A DNA stretch of 64,000 nucleotides from Pyrinomonadaceae bacterium (GCA_019694395.1 JAIBCC010000011.1:1-64000); one strand, 5' to 3'. Shown: positions 33,490 to 43,319, numbered from the stretch's first letter. The notes: a model not told the origin generated them from the sequence alone. Numbers and translations are program-made.

Positions 33490-33908
33490 CAACCGTTTTT
33501 CAATCTTCGACAACTGAGCGTGTGCTTTCTGCCGCAGGGGCTTTGGCATTCGGAGCGGGTATTTTCACCGTTGCCTATTTTAATCCTGTCTCAGCGGGAT
33601 TTTTTCCACAATGTCCGCTTTATCAGGCAACCGGATTTGCCTGTCCGGGTTGTGGTTTGACGAGGGGTTTTCACGCACTTTTTCACGGCGATATTTTGGG
33701 GGCACTTGATTACAACGCTTTGATTCCCTTTTACTCATTCTTTTTCGGTTATTTGCTGCTTTCGATGATTTTTACAGTAGTTAGAGGACACGGATTAAGT
33801 TGGAAAATTTTCAAACCAAAATTGATGTATGGATTTATGGTTTTAATTTTTGTATTTGCAATTATCCGAAATCTACCATATTACCCTTTTAACCTGCTTT
33901 ACCCCTAA
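33486..33908 (+). CDS. DUF2752 membrane protein
   Basis: A 140-residue membrane protein with about three helices and the family signature CPLYQATGFACPGCGLTRGFHALFHGD (about 44-70; CPxCGxTR motif). DUF2752 proteins are of unknown function. It starts inside the stop of the preceding TonB-domain gene, so translation is coupled. Confidence 0.88.
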   Translation: MTTVFQSSTTERVLSAAGALAFGAGIFTVAYFNPVSAGFFPQCPLYQATGFACPGCGLTRGFHALFHGDILGALDYNALIPFYSFFFGYLLLSMIFTVVRGHGLSWKIFKPKLMYGFMVLIFVFAIIRNLPYYPFNLLYP

Positions 33909-33951
33909 AAAACTTTTCAAATTATAGCTTTTTGTGTAAATTAACCTTTGT

Positions 33952-35640
33952 ATGAAATTGAGTTTACCGAGTTATTTAACAAGAGGGTTATGTATCCTCA
34001 TAATTTTCTCAATCTTTTTAACCACAACTTTTGCCGAAACAAATTTTTTGATTTCAGTTTTAGAAGAAGAGCAACAGCGGGCAATGCGGATGTTTAAAGA
34101 TAAAACGGATTTGCCGCCGTATTTTATGAGTTATTTGGTAACAGATACTCAATCCTGGAGCGTTTCGGCATCGCAGGGAGTTTTGATTAACTCAGGCGGC
34201 GGAAAAAGCCGCGTCCTGGATACGGTTTTGCGCGTTGGAGATTTTAAACTTGATAATACGCACAATCGCGCCGGATTTCGCAACAGCCGCAGCCTCCCTT
34301 TGGAAGATGACAAAGATGCAATCAAAAGTGTTTTGTGGACAACCACCGACCGAATTTACAAAGATGCGGTAGAATCATTTTCTCAAAATAAAACCCGTCA
34401 AGACACCCGTGCGGTCGAAGAAAATTTAGCTGATGACTTTTCCGGCACAATTGCTAAAAAAGAATTGACTCCGTCCGTATCACAAAAAGTTGACTTAAAG
34501 GCATTAGAAGTTCGGGCAAAGAAAATCTCGGCAATTTTCAAAAAATATCCCCAGATTTTTAATTCAAGCGTTAGTTTTTCCGCCAGTGCGACCAATCGTT
34601 ATTTTGTTTCAACTGAAGGTGCATCGCTTCAACATGGCAAAAATTTAGCCACGATTTCTATTCAAGCCTCAACCAGAGCCGAGGATGGAATGGATTTGGC
34701 ACGGTATGAAATTTTTAACGCGGCTACGATCAGCGGTTTACCGAGTGATGAGGAGTTATTAAAAATTGCCGAAACAGTTGCTAAAGATGTGATTAATCTG
34801 AAAAATGCGCCTTTAGCAGAACCATACGATGGTCCGGCGATTCTTTCAGGCAGAGCCAGCGGTGTATTTTTTCACGAAATTTTCGGGCATCGTATCGAAG
34901 GACATCGGCAAAAAGGAAGCACTGAAGGCAACACTTTTACCAAAAGAGTTAATCAGGAAGTTTTACCTTCATTTATTTCAGTATTTGATGACCCAACCAT
35001 CCCCAAATTCAGCGGCGAAGACCTGAACGGGTATTACCTGTTTGACGAAGAAGGAGTTCCGGCTCAAAAAGCATCGTTGGTCGAAAACGGCATTTTGAAA
35101 AATTTTTTGATGTCGCGCTCGCCGATTCAAGGTTTTTCAACCTCCAACGGTCACGGACGTGCTTCTGCCGGACTTTCCCCCGTTAGCCGTCAAGGAAACC
35201 TTTTTGTGCAAGCAAAACAAACCGTTAGCAACAAACGTTTGCGCGAAATGCTGATCGAGGAAATCAAAAAACAAGGAAAACCATTTGGCTTGTTTTTAGA
35301 AGATATTTCCGGTGGCTTTACTTCGACGCAAAGAGCCGGAACGCAATCATTTCAAGTCAATCCGATTATGGTTTACCGAGTTTATGCCGACGGAAGACCT
35401 GACGAGCTAGTTCGAGGAGTTGATTTGATCGGAACACCACTAACCTCTTTTAGCAAAATAATTGCGGCTGATGATAAACCTGAGATTTTCAACGGAATTT
35501 GCGGTGCAGAATCAGGCTGGGTTCCTGTTTCGGCAATCTCTCCGGCAATTTTGGTTAGCCAGATCGAAACACAAAAACGGGCAAAGTCGAATCGGCTTTT
35601 GCCAATTTTACCTCCGCCGACAGCACAAAAAGCAAATTGA
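33952..35640 (+). CDS. Exported TldD-like metalloprotease (catalytic)
   Basis: A 562-residue TldD/PmbA family protein with an N-terminal signal sequence (about 1-28, ...TTTFAE), which cytoplasmic E. coli TldD lacks. The zinc motif is FFHEIFGHRIEGHRQK (HExxxH, about 321-336) as in TldD. C-terminal family blocks include SNGHGRASAGLSPVSRQGNLFV and the ICGAESGWVPVSAISPAILV segment near the end. TldD/TldE act as heterodimers that degrade unfolded peptides. The next gene is the TldE-like partner. Confidence 0.85.
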   Translation: MKLSLPSYLTRGLCILIIFSIFLTTTFAETNFLISVLEEEQQRAMRMFKDKTDLPPYFMSYLVTDTQSWSVSASQGVLINSGGGKSRVLDTVLRVGDFKLDNTHNRAGFRNSRSLPLEDDKDAIKSVLWTTTDRIYKDAVESFSQNKTRQDTRAVEENLADDFSGTIAKKELTPSVSQKVDLKALEVRAKKISAIFKKYPQIFNSSVSFSASATNRYFVSTEGASLQHGKNLATISIQASTRAEDGMDLARYEIFNAATISGLPSDEELLKIAETVAKDVINLKNAPLAEPYDGPAILSGRASGVFFHEIFGHRIEGHRQKGSTEGNTFTKRVNQEVLPSFISVFDDPTIPKFSGEDLNGYYLFDEEGVPAQKASLVENGILKNFLMSRSPIQGFSTSNGHGRASAGLSPVSRQGNLFVQAKQTVSNKRLREMLIEEIKKQGKPFGLFLEDISGGFTSTQRAGTQSFQVNPIMVYRVYADGRPDELVRGVDLIGTPLTSFSKIIAADDKPEIFNGICGAESGWVPVSAISPAILVSQIETQKRAKSNRLLPILPPPTAQKAN

Positions 35641-35643
35641 CCT

Positions 35644-35747
35644 TGGAACTTTGACCTTTGATCTTTGGTCTTTGTCTGTTTAATTAAGCGTTTAGTAATA
35701 ATTTTGATCCTAAAAATTAGACCTCAAAGGTCAAAGATCAAAAATCC
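35644..35747. repeat. Heptamer inverted repeat between the TldD- and TldE-like genes
   Basis: Left arm about 35644-35670 is built of CTTTGAC/CTTTGAT-type 7-base units. Right arm about 35719-35747 is the inverted copy, with a 48-base loop. The same CCTTTGA unit recurs at 44545-44579 and 53801-53902. Confidence 0.7.
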
Positions 35748-35761
35748 AATATCAACATCTT

Positions 35762-37393
35762 ATGAAACGAATCATTTCTCTGTCATTAATTTTAGCGATT
35801 TATACCTGTCAGATTTTGGCGCAGCAGAATCAGTCAAATGTAGTTTTATCCGCCTTAAAAGACGAATTAAAAAGGTCGGTGACCGATTTGCAGTTGAAAA
35901 ATTTTGAAAAACCTTACTTCATCGAATATCGGGTGCAGGACGTTTACACTTATCGAATTGATGCCCGATTCGGCGCGTTGACCGTCTCGAGCGGTGGGCG
36001 TTCGCGGCGCGGCTCAGCTCAGGTGCGCGTCGGAAACTACGATTTTGACAACACCAATAGTTTTGGCGGAGGCTTCGATTTTTCCTCGGTGGAATCAATT
36101 ATGGATGCTTTTGAATCCACCCAAAGCACTCAAGTTTTACCTTACGAGGATGATTACGATACGATTCGTCAGCGTTTTTGGTTAATGACCGATTCCGCCT
36201 ACAAGAGTGCAGTTGAACAAATTGCCTCTAAACGCGCTTCGATGAAAAATAATCCTCCTGACGAGGTTTATCCTGATCTGACCAAAGAAACACCTGTCAC
36301 AGACATTAGTGAAGCCAAAAAATTGGAAATTGACGTGCCGAAATGGGAAAAAACCATAAAAAATTTGTCCGCAGTTTTCAAAAATTATCCTGACATTGTT
36401 AATTCTGGAGTTTCGATGTTTGTCTATTCATCGGATAATTTGATGCTTAACAACGAAGGATTTTTGATCAAAAAGCCGGGGAATTATTGGGGTTTGAATA
36501 TTCAAGCGGATACTTTGACCGACGATGGACAAACACTCGGAGTTTCAAGATTTTTTTATGGAAAACAGTTGGAATCAATCAACAGCGAAGCTGAATTAAC
36601 CAAAATCGTTAACGAAATGGCAGATTTGTTAATGAAAACGCGTTCTGCGCCAAAATTTACCGAAACCTATATCGGACCCGTTTTGTTGACTGAAAATGCT
36701 GCCCCCACTATCTTTGCGGGAAATTTTGCTCCAAACTTGATCAATCGGCGAGGAGAAGGCTCGCGTGATCTTTCCGACCGGATCAATCGGCGCGTTTTGC
36801 CTTCGTTTCTGAGCATCACCGATAATCCCCAGCTTGAAAAGATCGGTAATACGGAACTCCCCGGAACTTATAAATTTGATTCGCAAGGCATCGAAGCCAA
36901 ACCGTTGAAATTAGTGGAAAACGGAATTTTGCGAAATATGCTGACTTCACGCACCCCAACCAAATTTTCCAAACAATCAAACGGTCGTTCCGGCGGAATT
37001 TCTAATTTGATTGTCGAAAATTCGGTTAAAAAGACCTTTACCGAACTCAAAGCCGAACTTATCAATCAATGCAAATTATTAAACATTCCCTATGGAATTA
37101 TGCTGAAAGGAACACATTCGGGAGTTTCGATCTACAAAGTTTATGTTGATGACGGACACGAAGAATTAGTTCGCAGCGCAAATATTGATGGTTTGAACAT
37201 TCAGGATTTTCGTCAAATTTTAGCCGCCGGAGACGATTCTTTCACCATAAATGTTCCGTCCAGAGGCGATTCCAATCTTTCAAGCGTGACTGCCCCCTCG
37301 ATTTTGATGGAAGAAATGGTTTTGCGAAAAGATACTTTACCGAAAACAAGACCATTTATTTTGACTAATCCGTATTTTGACAAAACTAAATAG
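35762..37393 (+). CDS. Exported TldE/PmbA-like protein (non-catalytic partner)
   Basis: A 543-residue paralogue of the preceding gene with its own signal peptide (MKRIISLSLILAIYTCQILAQ). It aligns along its length (ALKDELKRSVTDLQ..., IRQRFWLMTDSAYKSAVEQ, KNYPDIVNSGVSMFVYSSDN, SFLSITDNP). At the zinc site it reads IFAGNFAPNLINRRGEG, without HExxxH, as in TldE/PmbA. It presumably forms the inactive half of a heterodimer with the TldD-like protein. Confidence 0.83.
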   Translation: MKRIISLSLILAIYTCQILAQQNQSNVVLSALKDELKRSVTDLQLKNFEKPYFIEYRVQDVYTYRIDARFGALTVSSGGRSRRGSAQVRVGNYDFDNTNSFGGGFDFSSVESIMDAFESTQSTQVLPYEDDYDTIRQRFWLMTDSAYKSAVEQIASKRASMKNNPPDEVYPDLTKETPVTDISEAKKLEIDVPKWEKTIKNLSAVFKNYPDIVNSGVSMFVYSSDNLMLNNEGFLIKKPGNYWGLNIQADTLTDDGQTLGVSRFFYGKQLESINSEAELTKIVNEMADLLMKTRSAPKFTETYIGPVLLTENAAPTIFAGNFAPNLINRRGEGSRDLSDRINRRVLPSFLSITDNPQLEKIGNTELPGTYKFDSQGIEAKPLKLVENGILRNMLTSRTPTKFSKQSNGRSGGISNLIVENSVKKTFTELKAELINQCKLLNIPYGIMLKGTHSGVSIYKVYVDDGHEELVRSANIDGLNIQDFRQILAAGDDSFTINVPSRGDSNLSSVTAPSILMEEMVLRKDTLPKTRPFILTNPYFDKTK

Positions 37394-37474
37394 TTTTTTT
37401 GGGAACAAATTTCAAAAATTGGTGTCTAAAGAATTATCGGTTCTGTCAAAATCAAAAAGTCCAAGGAGTATTCT

Positions 37475-38155
37475 ATGAAAAAGCCAATCTTTGGAACAGC
37501 TATTTTGTTTAGCCTGTTAGCTTTCTGCGTTTTTAATTCTTTTGCTCAAACGAAGAAAATTCATAACATTGATGCACCAGTTGTTAATGGAATGGCTATT
37601 CATTTGGAAAAACCTGAATATCCAGCGGCGGCAAAAGCCGTCAATGCGGAAGGAATTGTGAATGTAAAAGTTATCATTGATGAAAAAGGAAAGGTAGTTT
37701 CTGCCGAATCTGTGTCAGGACACGCGTTATTAAGAAAATCCTCTGAAATTGCAGCTTTGAAATCAACTTTTAAACCAGGAATGCGAGACGGAAAGCCAAT
37801 CAAATTTGAAGGTATTATCGTTTACAATTTTCTCGCGGGTGAAGCTGTCTCAACGGGTCCAAACTTCGAAGATTATAGTAAATTTGGTGAAGTGCTGAAT
37901 TTCAAAGCCTTGAGTTTACCTGCTCCGAAATATCCCGCAGCTGCCAAAGCAGTAAAAGCTGTGGGAACGGTAATTGTTGAAATTATTGTGGATGAAAAAG
38001 GAGAGGTAACTTCTGCAAAAGCAGTTTCAGGTCATCCTCTTTTACTGAAAGAAGCTGAAAAAGCTGCACTTAAAGCCAAATTTGAACCTGAATTAGTAAA
38101 TGGAAAAGCCGTTAAAATAAAAGGTGTTGTTGTTTACAAATTTTTGGCACACTAA
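37475..38155 (+). CDS. Exported protein with two TonB C-terminal domains
   Basis: A 226-residue protein: signal peptide (1-25, ...FNSFAQ) and two tandem TonB_C domains (about 40-125, EYPAAAKAVNAEGIVNVKVIIDEKGKVVSAESVSGH; about 145-226, KYPAAAKAVKAVGTVIVEIIVDEKGEVTSAKAVSGH). The two copies are close in sequence, so a recent internal duplication is likely. AAGGAG lies 7-12 bases upstream. It has no membrane anchor after signal cleavage, so it is probably a periplasmic TonB-like binding protein, not an energiser. Confidence 0.82.
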   Translation: MKKPIFGTAILFSLLAFCVFNSFAQTKKIHNIDAPVVNGMAIHLEKPEYPAAAKAVNAEGIVNVKVIIDEKGKVVSAESVSGHALLRKSSEIAALKSTFKPGMRDGKPIKFEGIIVYNFLAGEAVSTGPNFEDYSKFGEVLNFKALSLPAPKYPAAAKAVKAVGTVIVEIIVDEKGEVTSAKAVSGHPLLLKEAEKAALKAKFEPELVNGKAVKIKGVVVYKFLAH

Positions 38156-38170
38156 AACAAAAATAATTTG

Positions 38171-38210
38171 GAGCGATTCGATATAAAACTAAAATTGAGT
38201 CGCTCTTTTA
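38171..38210 (+). terminator. Terminator after the double TonB gene
   Basis: GAGCGATTC / GAGTCGCTC stem (38171-38179, 38197-38205; one G-T wobble), followed by TTTTAT. It lies in the 62-base gap before the protease gene. Confidence 0.65.
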
Positions 38211-38217
38211 TCGAATT

Positions 38218-38970
38218 ATGAAAATTTTATTTGGAATCATCCTTACAATATTTTTAATTTTCCCTTTCAATGCCTGCAAAACAGAAAATCCTGTCCAAAA
38301 AAAACTATCTATAAATCCACAAAGCTCAAAAGAACAAAAAATCAAAGAACTCAACAAACCGATATTTTGTTTATCAGTTACTCTTCCGTATCTTCCGAAA
38401 GAAAATCATCGGGCAATCGGAACGGGCTTTTTGGTTGATGAAAATCTTATTGCCACAGCTTTTCACGTAAAAAAAGACCTTGATGGAATAATCTCAAGTA
38501 ATACAATTCCCAATAAAAAAATAATCGCCTGGAAGAAATTTGATGACGGCGAGATGCTTGAAATTCCTTTAAATTTTGTTGTCGGAGACCCGGATTCCGA
38601 TTTGGCTTTGTTCAATTTCGAGGCGGAAAACTTTAAACCGCAACTTCAAAAGCAGAACATCAAACCTTTTCAATTCGCTGACCGTCTACCCGACCTCGGC
38701 GAAGATATTTTGTCGGTCGGCTACTATGGATTGATGGAATTTCCCTTTAATTCTTTGGGAAATGTTTCGACCATCGAAAATAGCGAAGATATTTATTCGG
38801 ATGTGACCTTGATGCCCGGAAACAGCGGAAGTCCTTTAGTGTCAATGAGAACAGGCGAAGTTTTGGGAGTCAATGTCAAAGTTATGACGATGGGAGATGG
38901 CACTATTAGGTTGGGAATTTCAAAAAAGATTTCTAAATTAACCGAATTAATAAAAAAAATCAGTAATTAA
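38218..38970 (+). CDS. Lipoprotein trypsin-like serine protease
   Basis: A 250-residue S1/HtrA-type protease without a PDZ domain. The signal sequence ends FNAC (probable lipobox, Cys about 20). The triad is visible as His in LIATAFHVKK (about 81), Asp in GDPDSDLALF (about 127) and Ser in LMPGNSGSPLV (about 204). Probably an envelope quality-control or regulatory protease. It ends four bases into the oppositely oriented ispG. Confidence 0.83.
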   Translation: MKILFGIILTIFLIFPFNACKTENPVQKKLSINPQSSKEQKIKELNKPIFCLSVTLPYLPKENHRAIGTGFLVDENLIATAFHVKKDLDGIISSNTIPNKKIIAWKKFDDGEMLEIPLNFVVGDPDSDLALFNFEAENFKPQLQKQNIKPFQFADRLPDLGEDILSVGYYGLMEFPFNSLGNVSTIENSEDIYSDVTLMPGNSGSPLVSMRTGEVLGVNVKVMTMGDGTIRLGISKKISKLTELIKKISN

Positions 38971-40085
38971 TTGTCGTTGACAATATCATCAATCAATTTT
39001 TTATCCAAAGGTTTGATATTGCCGCCTTCTTTTCTGAACAATTCAACTTCTTTAACAAATTCCTCGACAATATCAACTCCGGCAACTTTTCGCATTGGCA
39101 CTCCGTTTTTGAAGATCATTCCCACATTGCGCCCAAAAGTTACGCCAAGTTGTGAATCGTGGGCTTCACCGGGACCGTTGACCGCACATCCCATAATCGA
39201 AAGATGAAGCGGTTCTTCGATATGCGCCAATCGCCGTTCAACTTCGGTAACGATTTCAACAAAATTATCTACATCAAGTCGTCCGCAAGTTGGGCAAGCG
39301 ACAACTTTAATTCCTCTTTCGCGCAATTCCAGACTTTTCAGAATTTCCCAACCGACGCGAACTTCTTCGTGCGGATCGGCGGTCAATGAAACGCGGAGAG
39401 TGTCGCCGATTCCTTCGTGCAAAAGCATTCCCAAACCCATTGCCGATTTTATTGTTCCGCCAAATGCTGTTCCGGCTTCGGTTACACCAAGATGAAAAGG
39501 ATAATCAACCTTTTCCGCCATCAAACGATATGCCGCCACCATTCGCGGAACATCAGATGCCTTGAGCGAAATAATGATGTCGGTAAACCCTAAATCTTCT
39601 AAAATCCGAACATGACGCATTCCCGATTCGACAATCGCTTCGGCTGTGGCTGTGCCATATTTTTGCAAAAGGTCTTTTTCGAGCGAACCGCCATTAACTC
39701 CAATCCGAATCGGCACTTTTTGAGCTTCGCACGCCCGCACGACTTCGCGCACACGATTGATGTTGCCGATGTTTCCCGGATTAATGCGAAGTTTGTCAAT
39801 TCCCGCTTCCAAGGCAATCAAAGCTAATTTGTAATGAAAATGAATATCGGCAACCAACGGAACATTCGGAACTTGTTTACGGATTTCCTTGAGGGCAATG
39901 GCATCTTGTTCCTGCGGAACAGCAATTCGGACAATTTCGCATCCGACTTCAACTAATTCTTTGATTTGTTTGACTGTCGCGGGAACATCCCAGGTTTCGG
40001 TTTTGGTCATTGACTGAATTGAAACCGGAGCATCTCCGCCAACCGTAATATTTCCAACTTTGACTGCTTTTGTTTTTCTACGCAT
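38967..40085 (-). CDS. ispG: 4-hydroxy-3-methylbut-2-enyl-diphosphate synthase
   Basis: A 372-residue [4Fe-4S] enzyme of the MEP isoprenoid pathway converting MEcPP to HMBPP. SIQSMTKTETWD near the N-terminus, LRINPGNIG, RIGVNGGSLEKDLL and the cluster cysteines in VVACPTCGR (about 272-275) and IMGCAVNGPGEA (about 307) with a downstream Glu are present. ATG 40085 is chosen; the upstream open frame to 40127 lies in a palindrome. It is followed in the upstream direction by rseP and dxr, so pathway genes are clustered. Confidence 0.97.
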   Translation of the reverse strand: MRRKTKAVKVGNITVGGDAPVSIQSMTKTETWDVPATVKQIKELVEVGCEIVRIAVPQEQDAIALKEIRKQVPNVPLVADIHFHYKLALIALEAGIDKLRINPGNIGNINRVREVVRACEAQKVPIRIGVNGGSLEKDLLQKYGTATAEAIVESGMRHVRILEDLGFTDIIISLKASDVPRMVAAYRLMAEKVDYPFHLGVTEAGTAFGGTIKSAMGLGMLLHEGIGDTLRVSLTADPHEEVRVGWEILKSLELRERGIKVVACPTCGRLDVDNFVEIVTEVERRLAHIEEPLHLSIMGCAVNGPGEAHDSQLGVTFGRNVGMIFKNGVPMRKVAGVDIVEEFVKEVELFRKEGGNIKPLDKKLIDDIVNDN

Positions 40086-40109
40086 AAAATTTCTTCTATC
40101 AAAATTATT

Positions 40110-40149
40110 ATAGCGTTTGCGAAGCAAAATCCAACCTCACAAACGCTAT
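40110..40149. repeat. Palindrome between rseP and ispG
   Basis: Exact 10-base arms ATAGCGTTTG (40110-40119) and CAAACGCTAT (40140-40149), with a 20-base loop, lie 25 bases upstream of the ispG start. It could be a processing hairpin or an insertion relic. Confidence 0.65.
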
Positions 40150-40176
40150 TCAAATGTTACAAATTACAAAATTAAT

Positions 40177-41538
40177 TTATTTGAAAAACCTCGAAATATC
40201 GTTAAATGTCGTAAAGATCATCAACAAAATCAAAATCGCAAAACCGGTTAAATTGATTTTTTCTTTTAATGCCATTGAAAGCGGTTTACCAAACCACGAC
40301 ATAATTTTTTCAACTCCAAGCAACACGATTTGTCCGCCGTCAAGCATTGGAATCGGTAATAAATTCATTACGCCTAAGTTCAAACTGATTAATCCAAGCA
40401 GGAAAAGCAATCCGCTAAATCCAACCGTAACTGCCATTGTTGAAATAGTTTGCACGATTCCAATCGGACCTTGCACACTGTCCCGGGCAGACCGTTCACC
40501 TGTTCCAACTTGACCTAAAGCCTTCGCAGTTAAACGTAAAATTCTGACGTTTTGGGCAACGGCTTCGTTAAAAGCACCAACAATTCCAACAGGTTCTCTG
40601 GTGGTAATGGCAGAAGTGTCGAAAGCAATTCCGATGCGCCAATCTTCGCCTTTTTGAACGGCGCGGGTGGTGATTTCTTTTTTCTCACCATTTCTGGTAA
40701 TGGAAAGCGTTATCGGCTGATCCTTCGTTTCACCAACAATCGTTTTCATTTCCTGACTATTGCGGATAACTTTTCCATTGACCGAAGTAATCCAGTCGCC
40801 TCTCTGCAAACCTGATTCAGACGCCGGCATTCCATTTTCGATACTGCCGACCACAACTGGCTCACTTCCGGCATCAGGGGCAAAATCCAACATTCCGGCA
40901 GATTGACCTTTTTCAGTAACTTTGGTCGGAGTAATTTTTAGTTCCATCCGTTGTCCGTTGCGTTCAACGGTGATCGGCACTTCTTTTTCGGGAATTAGCA
41001 AAGCATCATCCTGAATCCTTTCCCAAGCCGGATTTTCTACGCCCTCAAAATTAACGATTCGGTCACCAACTTTTAAGCCTGCTTTTTCCGCCGCCCCCGC
41101 CGGTTTGACATAACCCACGATCGGCGCAAGGTTTGCCGGCACTCCATACATCCACGCAACCGTGAAAGGAATCGCCAAGGCTAAAATAATGTTCATCAAA
41201 GGTCCGCCAAGCATTACTAAAAACTTTTGCCAACGCGGACGGAACTCAAACATCTCTTCGCGCGGAACATCTTCTGAAGTTGAACTGCCGCCTTCTAAAG
41301 TCGAAGTTGCCTCATCACCGTAGAATTTGACATATGCACCAATCGGAAACATCGCAATTCCGTAATCGGTGTGACCCCGGCGAAATTTCCAAATCATTTT
41401 TCCGATGCCGAAAAATGAATAGGCATCAATCCTCATTCCGAGAATTTTCCCAACAATAAAATGTCCGAATTCGTGAATATTGATCGCAATCCCGAAGACA
41501 AATAAAACAGCTAAAATAGCAACTAAAATATCAGGCAT
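40177..41538 (-). CDS. rseP: RseP-type site-2 zinc metalloprotease
   Basis: A 453-residue intramembrane protease. The zinc motif HEFGH is in the first helix (NIHEFGHFIVGKILG, about 22-36) and the second metal motif is MNLLPIPMLDGGQIV (about 396-410). Two PDZ domains lie between (about 130-205, GYVKPAGAAEKAGLKVGDRI; about 225-295, NGMPASESGLQRGDWI). In E. coli RseP cleaves RseA in the sigma-E response and clears signal peptides. Here it lies between dxr and ispG, a common arrangement. Confidence 0.96.
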   Translation of the reverse strand: MPDILVAILAVLFVFGIAINIHEFGHFIVGKILGMRIDAYSFFGIGKMIWKFRRGHTDYGIAMFPIGAYVKFYGDEATSTLEGGSSTSEDVPREEMFEFRPRWQKFLVMLGGPLMNIILALAIPFTVAWMYGVPANLAPIVGYVKPAGAAEKAGLKVGDRIVNFEGVENPAWERIQDDALLIPEKEVPITVERNGQRMELKITPTKVTEKGQSAGMLDFAPDAGSEPVVVGSIENGMPASESGLQRGDWITSVNGKVIRNSQEMKTIVGETKDQPITLSITRNGEKKEITTRAVQKGEDWRIGIAFDTSAITTREPVGIVGAFNEAVAQNVRILRLTAKALGQVGTGERSARDSVQGPIGIVQTISTMAVTVGFSGLLFLLGLISLNLGVMNLLPIPMLDGGQIVLLGVEKIMSWFGKPLSMALKEKINLTGFAILILLMIFTTFNDISRFFK

Positions 41539-41634
41539 ATAATATTTTCACTCTCCAAGCCAACTTAGAAGCTTTAAACACACTTCAAGTTGTCAAATTT
41601 AGTGTAAAACTCTGTAAAGACAAAATCAAACTTT

Positions 41635-42822
41635 TTATGACAAAAGTGTAACGGCTTGAGACTTTGTTTCAAGCATTTTTCGTGCAGATTCCCGCCCCCA
41701 ATTATCTGCTGACAAAATTGTTTCCAAAGAGTTTGCAGGTTTTATTTCGTATAGATTCATCACATTTTCGTTGATTTGGGCAATTTCGGAAAGACGAATT
41801 TTACCGTCCAAAAATGCTTGAACGGAGATTTCGTTAGCCGCATTCAAAACTGCCGGTAACGTTCCTCCCGTGCGTAACGCGCGATACGCAAGTGCCAGAC
41901 AAGGAAATTTTTCGAGGTCAGGCTGTTCAAATTGAAGATTGGTAATTTTTGTAAAATCAAGCGGTTCAAGACAATTTTGCTGACGATTTGGATAAGTCAG
42001 AGCATACTGAATGGCGTGTTTCATATCCGTTACACCAAGTTGGGCAATGATCGAACCGTCAACCATTTCGACCATCGAATGAATTACCGATTGGGGATGC
42101 ACAATAACCGAAATCCGGTCTGCATCAAAACCAAAAAGCCAGTGTGCTTCAATAACTTCTAAACCTTTATTCATCAAAGTCGCGGAATCAATCGTAATTT
42201 TCGCCCCCATTTTCCAATTCGGATGATTTAAGGCTTCTGCAATGGTAGCGTTTTCGATTTCGGCTTTGGTTTTGGTGCGAAAAGGTCCGCCCGAGGCAGT
42301 TAAAATCAGACGTTTGACTTCGACTTTGGTTTCGCCGCGTAAACATTGATGCAAAGCATTGTGTTCGGAATCCACCGGCAAAATTTCAGCTTTGTGTTTT
42401 TCGGCAGCTTTGGTCATCAATTCGCCCGCCATTACCAAAGTTTCTTTGTTGGCGAGCGCAATTCTTTTTCCTGCTTCAATCGCCCGCAATGTCGGCACAA
42501 ACCCAATTGCACCAACAGTTGCCGAAACTACGGATTCTGCCTTTTCATGGGTGGCAACGGAAATCAATCCTTTTTCGTTTAATTCGATTTTGGGAGATTT
42601 TGCGCCAATTTGGTGAAGATGTTCTAAAAGACCTTCGGCACATTTTTCATCTTTAACCGCAACAAGTTCGGGCTGAAATTGTTTGATTTGCTGCGCTAAA
42701 ACCTCCACGTTCCCACCGGCTCCCAGCGCGACCACGCGAAATTCATCCTTTAAATGCTCAACTACTTTCAGCGTGTTTACGCCGATTGAACCTGTTGAAC
42801 CAAGAATAGAAATTGACTTCAT
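41635..42822 (-). CDS. dxr: 1-deoxy-D-xylulose-5-phosphate reductoisomerase
   Basis: A 395-residue NADPH enzyme making MEP, the committed step of the MEP pathway. ILGSTGSIGVNTLKVVE (about 5-21) binds NADPH; ANKETLVMAGELM, the metal/substrate block LPVDSEHNALHQCL (about 149-162), TASGGPF and HPNWKMGAKITIDSATLMNKGLEVIEAHWLF are all present. It is the first gene of the dxr-rseP-ispG run. Confidence 0.97.
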   Translation of the reverse strand: MKSISILGSTGSIGVNTLKVVEHLKDEFRVVALGAGGNVEVLAQQIKQFQPELVAVKDEKCAEGLLEHLHQIGAKSPKIELNEKGLISVATHEKAESVVSATVGAIGFVPTLRAIEAGKRIALANKETLVMAGELMTKAAEKHKAEILPVDSEHNALHQCLRGETKVEVKRLILTASGGPFRTKTKAEIENATIAEALNHPNWKMGAKITIDSATLMNKGLEVIEAHWLFGFDADRISVIVHPQSVIHSMVEMVDGSIIAQLGVTDMKHAIQYALTYPNRQQNCLEPLDFTKITNLQFEQPDLEKFPCLALAYRALRTGGTLPAVLNAANEISVQAFLDGKIRLSEIAQINENVMNLYEIKPANSLETILSADNWGRESARKMLETKSQAVTLLS

Positions 42823-43011
42823 AAAATAAGAATTAACAGATTATCACAGAAAAAAAACAAATCCCATAAAGAGACTTACTTTACCAAAGCCCCACACTAA
42901 TTTACCTTACTTTACTAAAAAAGCTGCCAACCTTTCATTGGCTTTTGACCTCATACCTTATAGGCAACTCAATTTTTGCCAAAAAAATTACGAACCAAGG
43001 GAGAAATTATA

Positions 43012-43287
43012 ATGAAAAAAATACTAGCATTAACATTACTTTTAGGCGCATCTGTAATTTTTGTGCCTTCAATTGAAGCAAAAACCAATACCAATTCAAC
43101 AAATAATTATTTAGCTGAACCGCAAATCAGGGTCAGAATTGGAAGTCAACCTCGCCGTTACCGTTCATATCTTAGAACCCGCATTGTTCGTCGCGGTTAT
43201 GCCGTTTATCGTGAGACATATCGGATTACATATTTGCGTAACGGCAGAGTTCAAACCCGTCTAATTAGTCGTGTGCGGATTCGCTAA
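43012..43287 (+). CDS. Small exported arginine-rich protein
   Basis: A 91-residue protein. ATG 43012, preceded by GGGAG, starts a signal peptide (MKKILALTLLLGASVIFVPSIEA). The mature part is strongly basic and tyrosine/arginine-rich (RVRIGSQPRRYRSYLRTRIVRRGYAVYRETYRI). No family is recognised. Such cationic exported proteins may bind polysaccharide, LPS or nucleic acid; this is speculation. It has its own terminator at 43320-43351. Confidence 0.7.
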   Translation: MKKILALTLLLGASVIFVPSIEAKTNTNSTNNYLAEPQIRVRIGSQPRRYRSYLRTRIVRRGYAVYRETYRITYLRNGRVQTRLISRVRIR

Positions 43288-43319
43288 CATCATTCAAACA
43301 AAATAGTTATAATTAAACG

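Noticed and set aside
32506..38155. Classical TonB-ExbB-ExbD energy system
   Set aside because: Only TonB C-terminal domains with signal peptides are found; there is no membrane anchor and no exbB or exbD in the window.
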